DNA from: Microbacterium suwonense
GTDB taxonomy: Bacteria > Actinomycetota > Actinomycetes > Actinomycetales > Microbacteriaceae
Reading direction: 5' to 3'
Length of the DNA stretch: 64,000 nucleotides
Assembly: GCF_030296555.1 (NCBI RefSeq)
Contig: NZ_AP027728.1
Location: 2,728,001-2,792,000 of the forward strand
The position numbers were made by a program, and so were the translations under genes. Positions 45,257 to 53,301 of the stretch are shown here, in pieces. The first letter of the stretch is position 1; each line of letters opens with the position of its first letter. Under the pieces are notes generated by a model, which searched no databases, was not told where the DNA came from, and was given only the letters and a program-made list of their open reading frames with translations.

Positions 45257-46645
45257 TCAGACCGGGCCGAAGATCGCGCCGGGGTTGAGGATGTTCTGCG
45301 GGTCGAGGGCCTTCTTGATGCGCAGATTCAGCTCCAGCACGTCGTCACCCAGGTAGTCCGCCAGCCAGGGCTGCTTGAGCCGTCCCACCCCGTGCTCGCC
45401 GGTGATCGTGCCGCCCAGCTCGATCGCCAGCGCCATCACCTCGCCGAAGGCGAGATCGGCCTGCGCGCGCTGTTCGGCATCCGTCGGATCCAGCACGATC
45501 AGCGGATGCGTGTTGCCGTCGCCGGCGTGCGCGACCACGGCGATCTCGACGCCGCGGGCCTCGGCGATCGCGCGCATCCCGTCGATCAGGGCGCCCAGCC
45601 GCGGCAACGGGACGCCGACGTCCTCCAGCAGCAGGGCACCGCGCTTCTCGACCGCGGGGATCGCCTGCCGCCGCGCCTCGATCAGCGCCTCGCTCTCATC
45701 CGGGTCGCTGGTGGCGTACACCTCGGTCGCGCCGTGCAGGCCGCAGGTCTGCTCGATGGCCTCGATCTGCGCGCCGGCGACCTCAGCGGGCTCGTCGGAC
45801 TGCACGATCAGCATGGCCGCCGCCGAGCGGTCGAGCTCCATGCGCATCATGTCCTCGACGGCGTTGATGGTGATCTGATCCATGAACTCCAGCATCGACG
45901 GGCGCATCGCCGCCCTGATGTCGACGACCGCGTCGATCGCACCGGCGACGGTGGGGAACACCGCCACCAGGGTGGTGGGCGTGCGCTGGGCGGGCACGAG
46001 CCGCAGCGTCGCCTCGGTGACGATGCCCAGCGTGCCCTCGCTGCCCACGAACAGCTTGGTCAGCGAGAGCCCGGCGACGTCCTTCAGCCGCGGGCCGCCG
46101 AGCTTCACCGCGCGCCCGTCGGCGAGCACGACGGTGAGCCCGAGCACATAGTCGGTGGTCACGCCGTACTTCACGCAGCACAGCCCACCGGCGTTGGTGG
46201 CGATGTTGCCGCCGATCGAGCAGAACTCCTGAGAGGACGGGTCGGGCGGATACCAGAGACCGTGCTCGGATGCCGCGGCTTTGACCTCGGCGTTGAACGC
46301 ACCGGGCTGCACGACGGCCATCTGCAGGGCAGCGTCGACGGTGATCTGCCGCATCCGCTCCAACGAGACGACGATGGCGCCGTCGACGGCGGAGGAGCCG
46401 CCGGACAGCCCCGAACCCGCACCGCGCGGCACGATGCCGACGCCATCGCGGGCGGCGATGCGCACCGCGGCCTGCACGTCTTCGGTGCAGGTCGCCCGCA
46501 CGACGGCGAGCGGTGTGCCGGCATCCGGGTCCTCGGCGCGGTCGCGCCGGTACGCCTGCAGGGAGTCGGGCGCGGTGAGGACGGCGCCCTCGGGCAGCTC
46601 GGCCGTCAGAGCGGAGAGCACGCGTGCGTCACGGTCGTCGGTCAT
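45257..46645 (-). CDS. FAD-linked oxidase, glycolate oxidase GlcD/D-lactate dehydrogenase type
   Basis: The 462-residue flavoprotein has the FAD-binding type-4 domain (GVGIVPRGAGSGLSGGSSAVDGAIVVSLERM; IGGNIATNAGGLCCVKYG) and a C-terminal oxidase domain (AVVAHAGDGNTHPLIVLDPT, GTITGEHGVGRLKQPWL, ALDPQNILNPG). It should oxidise a 2-hydroxy acid such as D-lactate or glycolate and pass electrons to the respiratory chain. It begins at the ATG at 46645; 77 in-frame upstream residues are non-coding in character. Its position between regulators and the fucose block is suggestive but the direct substrate link is unproven. Confidence 0.88.
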   Translation of the reverse strand: MTDDRDARVLSALTAELPEGAVLTAPDSLQAYRRDRAEDPDAGTPLAVVRATCTEDVQAAVRIAARDGVGIVPRGAGSGLSGGSSAVDGAIVVSLERMRQITVDAALQMAVVQPGAFNAEVKAAASEHGLWYPPDPSSQEFCSIGGNIATNAGGLCCVKYGVTTDYVLGLTVVLADGRAVKLGGPRLKDVAGLSLTKLFVGSEGTLGIVTEATLRLVPAQRTPTTLVAVFPTVAGAIDAVVDIRAAMRPSMLEFMDQITINAVEDMMRMELDRSAAAMLIVQSDEPAEVAGAQIEAIEQTCGLHGATEVYATSDPDESEALIEARRQAIPAVEKRGALLLEDVGVPLPRLGALIDGMRAIAEARGVEIAVVAHAGDGNTHPLIVLDPTDAEQRAQADLAFGEVMALAIELGGTITGEHGVGRLKQPWLADYLGDDVLELNLRIKKALDPQNILNPGAIFGPV

Positions 46646-46787
46646 CGGGCATCCTCGGCATTCCCGCTGCCCGCGTCGGCAGCGCTCCCACCACTGTGGC
46701 ATATGCGGCGCGGAGGGAGAGCGCCGGTTCCGCAGGGCGAGAGAGGACGTTCCATCCGCGCGGGGTGTCGTCTGCTGCAGAAGCCGT

Positions 46788-47300
46788 TCAGAGGATGCTG
46801 ATGTCGACCTGCAGGTCGTGCGTGAGTCGCTCGATGTCGTCGCGAAGGGCGTCGAGATCAGCGGATGCCGGAACACTCGCCGTCACTGCGGACTCGAACA
46901 GCCGTCCGCCGGCCATCGCCGCGTCACGTGTCTGCGTGGTCATGCTCTCGATGCTGAGTGCGTGAGCGCTGAGCACTCCCGACACCTCGCGCACGATCCC
47001 GGGCCGGTCGTCGCCCAGCACCGTCACCGAGACGCGTCGCGGCTGCGTGTCATCGTGCACGGGAGCAGTGCCCGCGTTGACGGTCACGGTCAGCATCCCG
47101 TCCAGCTCGCGCAGCGCCCTCTGCAGTTCGCCGACGCGCTCCTCGGCCACCGTGACCTCGATCACGCCCGCGAAGGTTCCGGCCAACTCGGCGAGGCTGC
47201 TGTTCTCCCAGTTGCCGCCATGGGCGTCGACGAGGTCGGCGACGGCGGAGACCAGTCCGGGGCGATCCGCTCCCGCGACCGTGAGGATGAGCGTGGTCAT
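46788..47300 (-). CDS. Double ACT-domain protein (GcvR-like)
   Basis: The 170-residue protein has two ACT domains: TLILTVAGADRPGLVSAVADLVDAHGGNW and VSVTVLGDDRPGIVREVSGVLSAHALSIESM. Both carry the DRPG ligand turn. The layout resembles GcvR, which in E. coli binds glycine and restrains GcvA; no gcvA-like gene is near, so here it may simply be an amino-acid-binding regulator. The ATG is at 47300, directly beside a 17-base tandem repeat. Confidence 0.85.
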   Translation of the reverse strand: MTTLILTVAGADRPGLVSAVADLVDAHGGNWENSSLAELAGTFAGVIEVTVAEERVGELQRALRELDGMLTVTVNAGTAPVHDDTQPRRVSVTVLGDDRPGIVREVSGVLSAHALSIESMTTQTRDAAMAGGRLFESAVTASVPASADLDALRDDIERLTHDLQVDISIL

Positions 47301-47302
47301 GA

Positions 47303-47353
47303 CATCAGCGTACCGAGCACGTCAGCGTACCGAGCACATCAGCGTGCCGAGCG
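47303..47353. repeat. 17-bp tandem repeat, three copies
   Basis: Units 47303..47319 and 47320..47336 (CRTCAGCGTACCGAGCA) differ by two bases and 47337..47353 is a near copy. The array starts two bases upstream of the ACT-protein start codon (minus strand), overlapping where its promoter and ribosome site should be. Confidence 0.75.
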
Positions 47354-47425
47354 CTGCGCCGTGGGCGCGGGAGCAGCCGATGAACGTATCGGCAGCAGTC
47401 GATGCCGGAATGTGAGGCTGATCGC

Positions 47426-48475
47426 TCACCACAGCCCGGTGTCCAGGAAGCGCTCCATGCGCTGCCGGTGCGGCGCCAGGTCCCAGCCCTGCGCGGCGAC
47501 CCAGGCATCCGAGTAGTACGTGTCCGCGTACCGCACACCACTGTCGCAGATGAGCGTCACGACGCTGCCGGTCTCGCCGGCATGACGCATCCGCGCGATC
47601 AGCTCGAATGCGCCGTACAGGTTCGTCCCGGTCGAACCGCCCGCCCAGTGCAGCGTGCGCTCGCGCAGCAGCCGCACGGCGGCGACCGATGCGGCATCCG
47701 GCACCTGGATCATCTCGTCGATCACGCTCGGCACGAACGACGACTCGACCCGGGGCCGACCGATCCCCTCGATGCGCGAGGGTGAGCCCACGGCATCCGC
47801 ATCGCCCTTCCAGCCGGCGTAGAACGCCGAACCCTCCGGGTCGACCACGGCCACCTGCGTGGCATGACGGCGATAGCGCACGTAGCGGCCGAAGGTCGCG
47901 CTGGTGCCGCCGGTTCCGGCGCCGACGACGATCCATCGGGGGATCGGATGCCGCTCCTGCGCCAGCTGGCTGAACACGCTCTCCGCGATGTTGTTGTTGC
48001 CGCGCCAGTCGGTCGCCCGCTCGGCGAAGGTGAACTGATCCAGGTAGTGGCCGCCGCACTCCGCGGCGAGCCGGCGGGCCTCAGCAGAGATCTCGGAGGC
48101 GTTCTCGACGAAGTGGCAGCGGCCGCCGGAGAACTCGATGAGGTCGATCTTCTCCTGACTGGTCGAGCGCGGGACGACCGTGATGAAGGGGAGCCCCAGC
48201 ATCCGGGCGAAGTACGCCTCAGAGACGGCGGTCGACCCGCTCGACGACTCCACCAGCGTCGTTCCCTCGTCGATCAGGCCGTTCACCAGGCCATAGAGGA
48301 TCAGCGAGCGTGCGAGGCGGTGCTTGAGCGAGCCGGTCGGATGCACCGACTCGTCCTTCAGATACAGGTCGATGCCCCACTCGGCAGGCAGTGGGAAGAG
48401 ATGCAGATGCGTGTCGGCGGAGCGGTTGGCATCCGCTTCCAGCACTCGGATGGCGGAACTGACCCACTCGCTCAT
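47426..48475 (-). CDS. PLP-dependent cysteine synthase/beta-synthase family enzyme (Cds1-like)
   Basis: The 349-residue fold-type II PLP enzyme has the cofactor lysine in [20 protein letters not shown], substrate loop [20 protein letters not shown], phosphate loop [10 protein letters not shown] and a later [12 protein letters not shown]. The sequence resembles the mycobacterial cysteine desulfhydrase Cds1, which releases H2S, pyruvate and ammonia from cysteine, more than classical CysK. Cystathionine- or cysteine-synthesising activity is an alternative. It stands alone on the minus strand. Confidence 0.87.
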   Translation of the reverse strand: MSEWVSSAIRVLEADANRSADTHLHLFPLPAEWGIDLYLKDESVHPTGSLKHRLARSLILYGLVNGLIDEGTTLVESSSGSTAVSEAYFARMLGLPFITVVPRSTSQEKIDLIEFSGGRCHFVENASEISAEARRLAAECGGHYLDQFTFAERATDWRGNNNIAESVFSQLAQERHPIPRWIVVGAGTGGTSATFGRYVRYRRHATQVAVVDPEGSAFYAGWKGDADAVGSPSRIEGIGRPRVESSFVPSVIDEMIQVPDAASVAAVRLLRERTLHWAGGSTGTNLYGAFELIARMRHAGETGSVVTLICDSGVRYADTYYSDAWVAAQGWDLAPHRQRMERFLDTGLW

Positions 48476-48511
48476 GGTTCGAGGGTAGCGCGGCGGGGTC
48501 TGCGCGCTGGA

Positions 48512-49451
48512 TCACGTCAGGGATGCCAGCAGCGCGTCGACCTCATCGCGCCTCGGCAGGCTGGGGAGGCGCCCTGGCGCGTGACGGCGATGGCGCCCGC
48601 GGCGCCGGCGAGACGAGTGGCCTCGGCGAGCGTCCATCCCTCGGCGAGAGCCGCGCCGAGGTAGCCGGCGTAGGCGTCGCCGGCGGCGGTGGTGTCCACG
48701 GGTTCGACGGAGATCGGCTCGATGAAGGTCGTCCCTTCGGGGGTGACCACGCAGGATCCCTTCTCGGCCATGGTGATCACGGCCGCGCCGACGCCCTGGG
48801 TGAGGAACCAGCGACCGGAGCGCTCGGCCGATGCGGGGTCGGTCACCTCGATACCGCTGAGCACCGTCGCCTCGGTCTCATTCGGCGTGACGATGTCGAT
48901 ACCGGCCCAGACCGCGGCGTCCAGCTCGGCAGCAGGAGCCGGGTCGAGCACGACCGTCATGCCGTGTTCGCGGGCGCGCGCGGTGATGTGCAGGGTGAGG
49001 GATGCCGGGGTCTCGAGCTGCGTGAGCAGCACGGACGTCGTCGGGGCCAACGCCGCCAGTGCCACGTCGATCTGCCCGGCGCTGAGCCGGGCGTTGGCGA
49101 GCGGGACCATCACGATGTCGTTCTGCGCCGAGGCGTCCACGCGGATGTGCGCGATTCCGGTGGGCCCGGGGACGGTGCGCAGATGGGTCAGGTCGACGCC
49201 CGCGGCAGAGAGCCCGTCGACGACGAGGTCGCGGAACAGGTCGTCTCCCACACAGCCGACGAAGCTCGTGCGTGCACCTGCCAGCCCGGCCGCGACGGCC
49301 TGGTTCGCCCCTTGCCGCCGAGCACCATCGTGAACTCCTCGCCGAGGATGGTCTCGCCGCGTGCGGGCAGCCGCTGCGAGAAGGCGGTCACATCGGCGGT
49401 CACGCTGCCGACGATCACGACGCCGCTGCGGTGGGGCTGATCGATGGTCAT
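48512..49451 (-). CDS. Ribokinase-like PfkB sugar kinase (two frameshifts)
   Basis: The PfkB-fold kinase starts VVIVGSVTADVTAFSQRLPARGETILGEEF. After a one-base deletion in 49318..49321 the G-rich signature reads GGKGANQAVAAGLAGA and the body FVGCVGDDLFRDLVVDGLSAAGVDLTHLRTV. The second signature DTTAAGDAYAGYLGAALAEG holds the catalytic Asp. A second deletion in 48563..48566 shifts the last 20 codons; restored, the end reads SLPRRDEVDALLASLT, the ribokinase C-terminus, and the stop moves to 48512. Restored length is 313 residues. It probably phosphorylates ribose or another pentose; no ribose transporter is adjacent. Confidence 0.86.
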
Positions 49452-49470
49452 GGTCTTCCGTTCGTCGGGG

Positions 49471-50151
49471 TCAGGGCTTGACGGCCTGGCGCAGCCAGCG
49501 CTCGATGCCGGCGACGTGCGCGGTGGCCAGAGACGTCGCCAGCGCGGCGTCGTGCTGGGCGACGGCCTCGGCGATGGCCCGATGTTCCGAGAGGGTGCGC
49601 TCCACGGCGCCCTGCTCGGTGAGTCCGCGCCACACCCGCGCGCGGATGGTCTGGCTGCTCAGCCCGTCGATCAGGCTGGCGAGGTAGTCGTTGCCGGCCA
49701 GGCGCACGACCTCGTGGTGGAAGTGGATGTCGTGCGCGACCAGGTCGTCGATCGTGACGACCTCGGGGTCGACGGCTTCGATCTCGTCCAGCAGCGCCTG
49801 CGCCTCGGCTTCCGTGGCATAGCCGGCGGCCAGCCCGGTGGCCTGGGATTCCAGCATCCGTCGCACGGCGAACAGCTCCAGCAGCGAGTCGTCGTCGTGC
49901 ATGTCGACGACGAAGCTGATCGCCTCCAGCAGCAGGTGAGGTTCGAGGCTCGTGACGTAGGTGCCGTCGCCGCGGCGCACGTCGAGCACGCGGATGACCT
50001 CCAGCGCCTTGACCGCCTCGCGCATGGAGCTGCGGGAGAGTCCGAGCCGCTCGGCCAGCTCCTTTTCGGGCGGCAGCCGGTCGCCGGGTCCGAGCTCGCC
50101 GCTGACGATCATCGCCTTGATCTTCTCGATCGCCTCGTCTGTGACAGCCAT
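49471..50151 (-). CDS. FadR-type GntR regulator, probable fucose-pathway regulator
   Basis: The 226-residue protein has the GntR winged helix (IVSGELGPGDRLPPEKELAERLGLSRSSMREAVKALEVIRVLDVRRGDGTYV) and an FCD sensor domain (VRRMLESQATGLAAGYAT, DIHFHHEVVRLAGNDYLASLIDGL, SEHRAIAEAVAQHD) with the three metal-binding histidines. It diverges from the fuconolactonase gene. A motif shared with the fuconate dehydratase promoter (ATCGGATGT at 50172 and 53243) suggests it controls both. The ATG at 50151 matches the family start. Confidence 0.88.
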   Translation of the reverse strand: MAVTDEAIEKIKAMIVSGELGPGDRLPPEKELAERLGLSRSSMREAVKALEVIRVLDVRRGDGTYVTSLEPHLLLEAISFVVDMHDDDSLLELFAVRRMLESQATGLAAGYATEAEAQALLDEIEAVDPEVVTIDDLVAHDIHFHHEVVRLAGNDYLASLIDGLSSQTIRARVWRGLTEQGAVERTLSEHRAIAEAVAQHDAALATSLATAHVAGIERWLRQAVKP

Positions 50152-50171
50152 GGCCACATCTTCGCATAATG

Positions 50172-50180
50172 ATCGGATGT
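50172..50180. promoter_or_regulatory. Shared ATCGGATGT motif upstream of the fuconolactonase gene
   Basis: The nine-base motif also occurs at 53243..53251 between the diketo-acid hydrolase and fuconate dehydratase genes, where it is part of the palindrome ACATC-g-GATGT. It is a candidate site for the adjacent FadR-type regulator. Confidence 0.4.
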
Positions 50181-50208
50181 CTGCGGCGGCGTGTGTGACG
50201 ATGGAGAC

Positions 50209-51087
50209 ATGCGCGTCATCGACTCTCATCTGCACCTGTGGGACCCGGCGGTTCTGGAGTACGAGTGGCTGGAGGGCCCGCTGGACTGGCGGTTCGCCGC
50301 CGAGGAGATCCTCGAGGAGCAGCTCGCGGGCGTCGATGAAGAGGCGGCGATCTTCGTGCAGGCCGATCCCGTCGAGGGCCGGTCCCTGGACGAGGTGCGC
50401 TGGGTCGACTCGATCGCACTCGAGACCGGGGTGGTCGCGATCGTGGCCGGGGCCCGGCTGGATCGTGGAGCGGAGACGGATGCCCAGCTCGCCGCGCTCG
50501 CCGAGCACGAGCGCGTGATCGGGGTGCGGCACCTGCTGCAGTCGGAGCGCGACGGGCTCGCTCGCACGGAGGCGTTCCGGCGCGGGGCGCGGATGCTGGC
50601 ACGCCGGGGCTGGACCTTCGACGCCTGCGTGCGGGCGCAGCAGATCCCGGATGTGACGGCGCTCGCGGCATCCGTTCCCGACCTGCCGATCGTGCTCGAT
50701 CACCTCGGCAAGCCGTCGGTGGGAACGGCGTCGGCCCCTTCGGCTCCGGATGCCGGCTGGGTGGACGACCTGCGCGAGCTGGCCGCGCAGCCGCAGGTGC
50801 ACTGCAAGCTGTCGGGACTGCCGGCGGAGTCCGGTGGGGTGTGGACGGATGCTCAGCTGACGCCGTTCCTGGATGTCGCGCTGGACGCGTTCGGCGCCGA
50901 GCGGCTGATGTGGGGGAGCGATTGGCCGGTGTCGTCGATCGACTTCGGACGGCTCGAGGACGGCGCGTACGTGATCGGGGCGCGGCAGCGCTGGTTCCGC
51001 ACCGTCGCCGATTGGGCCGCGTCGCGCGGGGTCGACGCCGATGCGCTGTTCTGGTCGAACGCGCTCGCGTTCTACGGCATCCGCTGA
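50209..51087 (+). CDS. Amidohydrolase-family lactonase, probable L-fuconolactonase
   Basis: The 292-residue TIM-barrel hydrolase has the metal-binding start MRVIDSHLHLWDP (H-x-H), GVRHLLQ, IVLDHLGKPS, VHCKLSGLPAES and the C-terminal RLMWGSDWPVSSIDFG. This pattern is that of the COG3618 lactonases that open fucono-1,5-lactone to fuconate. Its place beside fuconate dehydratase and the other fucose enzymes supports that substrate. The ATG at 50209 gives the conserved start; an ATG at 50191 would add six residues. Confidence 0.87.
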   Translation: MRVIDSHLHLWDPAVLEYEWLEGPLDWRFAAEEILEEQLAGVDEEAAIFVQADPVEGRSLDEVRWVDSIALETGVVAIVAGARLDRGAETDAQLAALAEHERVIGVRHLLQSERDGLARTEAFRRGARMLARRGWTFDACVRAQQIPDVTALAASVPDLPIVLDHLGKPSVGTASAPSAPDAGWVDDLRELAAQPQVHCKLSGLPAESGGVWTDAQLTPFLDVALDAFGAERLMWGSDWPVSSIDFGRLEDGAYVIGARQRWFRTVADWAASRGVDADALFWSNALAFYGIR

Positions 51088-51105
51088 CCGGCGCGGGTCG
51101 TCTCG

Positions 51106-51183
51106 TCGGTCGCAACGGGTGTCTGTCGTCCAAGTCGCAATGGATGTCGCTCAGTGCGCGTTCGAGCGGCATCCATTAGTTCC
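51106..51183. repeat. Degenerate family-1 intergenic element
   Basis: Two left-arm-like sequences (GGTCGCAACGGG near 51108 and CCAAGTCGCAATGG from 51130) are followed by a worn right arm (AGCGGCATCCATTAG from 51165). The arrangement is left-left-right, unlike the other copies. It lies 18 bases after the fuconolactonase stop. Confidence 0.5.
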
Positions 51184-51388
51184 ATGCCTGGATGCGACGC
51201 TCGGTGAGCTGGCGGGTGTATGGATCCAGCCCGTCGAGATCGAATGAGGTGGGTCGAGCGCGTACGCCGTGGAACGGCGTCTCCAGGTCGGCCCGCCGGA
51301 GCCGGCCCCTGCCGACTCCAGCCTCCAGCGCTTGCGGCACGCTGAAAGTGCGGCTGAGGCTGTCGGGAAGCGGTCGTGGAGCGGGCAT
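51176..51388 (-). pseudogene. N-terminal remnant resembling AbiEi/DUF559-type actinobacterial proteins
   Basis: Seventy codons from an ATG at 51388 encode LPDSLSRTFSVPQALEAGVGRGRLRRADLETPFHGVRARP and a following DPYTRQLTERRIQAWN, then a stop. The first block resembles the N-terminal wHTH-like part of Microbacteriaceae proteins annotated as AbiEi-type antitoxin domain or DUF559 proteins, which are normally near 300 residues. The remainder is missing, and the frame stops just where a family-1 repeat begins. I infer a decayed gene; the family assignment is from memory of typical sequences. Confidence 0.5.
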
Positions 51389-51451
51389 CGCATCACGATG
51401 GCACGTCGGGCACGACCGCCGCAGGCGTTATCCACAGGTGGAAACCAGTGC

Positions 51452-51549
51452 CCAGGTCGCAATGGATGCCGTCGTAGTGCCGGCGGAGCGGCATCCGTTG
51501 CGACCTGGACGTGGGGATGGGCGTGTGAGCGGCATCCGTTGCGACCTGG
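51452..51549. repeat. Family-1 intergenic palindrome, left-right-right form
   Basis: The left arm 51452..51474 (CCAGGTCGCAATGGATGCCG) pairs with right arm 51489..51508; a second right arm with the same core GGCATCCGTTGCGACCTGG ends at 51549, 41 bases after the first. The element precedes the SDR stop in a convergent gap. Bases 51088..51582 otherwise hold only the remnant gene. Confidence 0.75.
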
Positions 51550-51582
51550 ACGGGCGGGGACGGCCGCGCGAGCGGCGGCCGG

Positions 51583-52329
51583 CTATTCGGAGCGGAGGCG
51601 GAGGGCTGCCATGCCGCCGTCGACCTCGATGAACGTGCCGGTCGTCGAACCCGAGGCGGGGCTGACCAGATACAGCACGGCACCGGCGACCTCATCCGGC
51701 GAGACCAGCCGGCCGTGCGGCTGACGGGCCTGCAGCGCGGCGCGCTCGGCGGTGGGATCGGCGGCGGAATCCAGCAGCCGCCCGACCCACGGAGTGTCAG
51801 CGGTGCCGGGGTTCACGGCGTTGACGCGGATGCCTTCGCGCAGGTGGTCGGCGGCCATGGCGCGGGTCAGCGCCGAGACGGCGCCCTTGGATGCCGAGTA
51901 CAGTGCCCGCTGCGGCAGGCCGGTGGTCGAGGCGATGGATGCCGTGTTGCAGATCGCCGCGGAGGCCGACTTACGCAGCCAGGGCAGCGCCGCCGCGCTC
52001 ACGCGGGCCATGCCGGTGACGTTGATCGAGAGCACGCGCGCCCACTCGTCGTCGTCGTTCGCGGCGACGTCGCCCTGCGCCCCGATGCCGGCGTTGTTGA
52101 TCACGATGTCGATGCCGCCGAACTTCTCGGCCACGGCGGCGACGGCCGCGTTCACCGAGGCGCGGTCGGAGACGTCGGCCGTGAACGCGGTGAACTCGGC
52201 ATCCGCTCCCGAGATGTCGCGGTCGAGCACGGCTACCTGCGCACCCTCCTCGTGCAGACGGCGGGCGATCGCCGCGCCGATTCCGGATGCCCCGCCCGTG
52301 ACGATCGCGACGAGGCCGTCAACGCTCAT
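51583..52329 (-). CDS. SDR, probable 2-keto-3-deoxy-L-fuconate dehydrogenase
   Basis: The 248-residue SDR has the coenzyme site VTGGASGIGAAIARRLHEEGAQVAVLD, NNAGIGAQG, catalytic NTASIASTTG and Y-x3-K in YSASKGAVSAL, with the dimer end FIEVDGGMAALRLRSE. In the L-fucose route such an enzyme oxidises 2-keto-3-deoxy-L-fuconate to the 2,4-diketo acid, the substrate of the hydrolase encoded upstream. The ATG at 52329 overlaps the hydrolase stop by four bases (ATGA), so both steps are co-translated. The substrate is inferred from context. Confidence 0.88.
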   Translation of the reverse strand: MSVDGLVAIVTGGASGIGAAIARRLHEEGAQVAVLDRDISGADAEFTAFTADVSDRASVNAAVAAVAEKFGGIDIVINNAGIGAQGDVAANDDDEWARVLSINVTGMARVSAAALPWLRKSASAAICNTASIASTTGLPQRALYSASKGAVSALTRAMAADHLREGIRVNAVNPGTADTPWVGRLLDSAADPTAERAALQARQPHGRLVSPDEVAGAVLYLVSPASGSTTGTFIEVDGGMAALRLRSE

Positions 52330-53180
52330 CGCGCCCATGCCACGAACTCCTGACGCTGGCGACCCAGCCCGTCGATCTCGACCTCGACCACATCCCCGGG
52401 CTTGAGGTACGGGTACTTGCCCGACAGCGCCACACCCTGCGGGGTGCCGGTGAGGATCAGATCTCCGGGTTCGAGGGTGACGTACTGCGAGAGGTGGTGC
52501 ACGATCGTGCGCACGTCGAAGATCAGGTCGGCGGTGTTCGAGTCCTGTCGCGGCTCACCGTTGACCCAGCTGCGCAGGCCCAGGTTCGTCGAATCGATCT
52601 CGGATGCCGGCACCAGCCAGGGACCGGTGGGGTTGAAGCCGGCGGCGATCTTGCCCTTGGACCACTGCCCGCCCGACACCTCGAGCTGGAAGGTGCGCTC
52701 AGAGACGTCGTTGGCGAGCACGTAGCCGGCGATGTGGGCATCCGCCTCCTCGGGCGAATCCAGGTACGCGGTCCTGGTGCCGATCACGACGCCGAGCTCC
52801 ACCTCCCAATCGGTCTTCTCGCTGCCGCGCGGGATGGTGACGGCGTCGTTCGGACCGACGACGGTGTTCGGTGTCTTCAGGAACAGGATCGGGATGGTCG
52901 GGGGCTCCGAGCCGGACTCCGCGGCGTGCGCGGCGTAGTTCATGCCGATGCAGATCACCGCGCTCGGGCGGGCGATCGGCGCACCGATGCGCAGGCCCTC
53001 GGCATCCGCCAGCTCCGGCAGCTCACCGGCATCCAGCGCGGCACGCGTGCGGTCCACCGGATCGGATGCCAGGAAATCGCCGTTCACATCCGATGTCACG
53101 GAGCGCAGGTCGTAGTAGCGGCCCTCGTCGACGACGACGGGGATCTCACTTCCCGCCTCGCCAAGTCGCGCGAACTTCAT
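52326..53180 (-). CDS. FAH-family hydrolase, probable 2,4-diketo-3-deoxy-L-fuconate hydrolase
   Basis: The 284-residue fumarylacetoacetate-hydrolase-fold enzyme has VICIGMNYAAHAAESG, PILFLKTPNTVVGPND, the metal site EVELGVVIG, NDVSERTFQLE and LILTGTPQGVALSGKYPYLKPGD. In the fucose pathway a member of this family cleaves 2,4-diketo-3-deoxy-L-fuconate to pyruvate and lactate. It is the first gene of the minus-strand pair and diverges from the fuconate dehydratase gene, whose promoter region it shares. The ATG is at 53180 (MKFARLG). Confidence 0.88.
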   Translation of the reverse strand: MKFARLGEAGSEIPVVVDEGRYYDLRSVTSDVNGDFLASDPVDRTRAALDAGELPELADAEGLRIGAPIARPSAVICIGMNYAAHAAESGSEPPTIPILFLKTPNTVVGPNDAVTIPRGSEKTDWEVELGVVIGTRTAYLDSPEEADAHIAGYVLANDVSERTFQLEVSGGQWSKGKIAAGFNPTGPWLVPASEIDSTNLGLRSWVNGEPRQDSNTADLIFDVRTIVHHLSQYVTLEPGDLILTGTPQGVALSGKYPYLKPGDVVEVEIDGLGRQRQEFVAWAR

Positions 53181-53228
53181 GGTTCTCCTTCTGGTCGCGG
53201 ATCGCGGATGCCGTCGCGGCTCCCGCCG

Positions 53229-53258
53229 TTGACAGTATAGACATCGGATGTTTACACT
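53229..53258 (+). promoter_or_regulatory. Promoter and operator of the fuconate dehydratase gene
   Basis: TTGACA (53229..53234) and TACACT (53253..53258) are spaced by 18 bases. The spacer holds the palindrome ACATC-g-GATGT (53241..53251), placed to let a repressor block RNA polymerase. The same half-motif appears near the regulator gene at 50172. Confidence 0.6.
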
Positions 53259-53301
53259 CCAAGTACCTGCGTCACCTTCTGGACGCAATCGAAGGAGCCC
53301 C

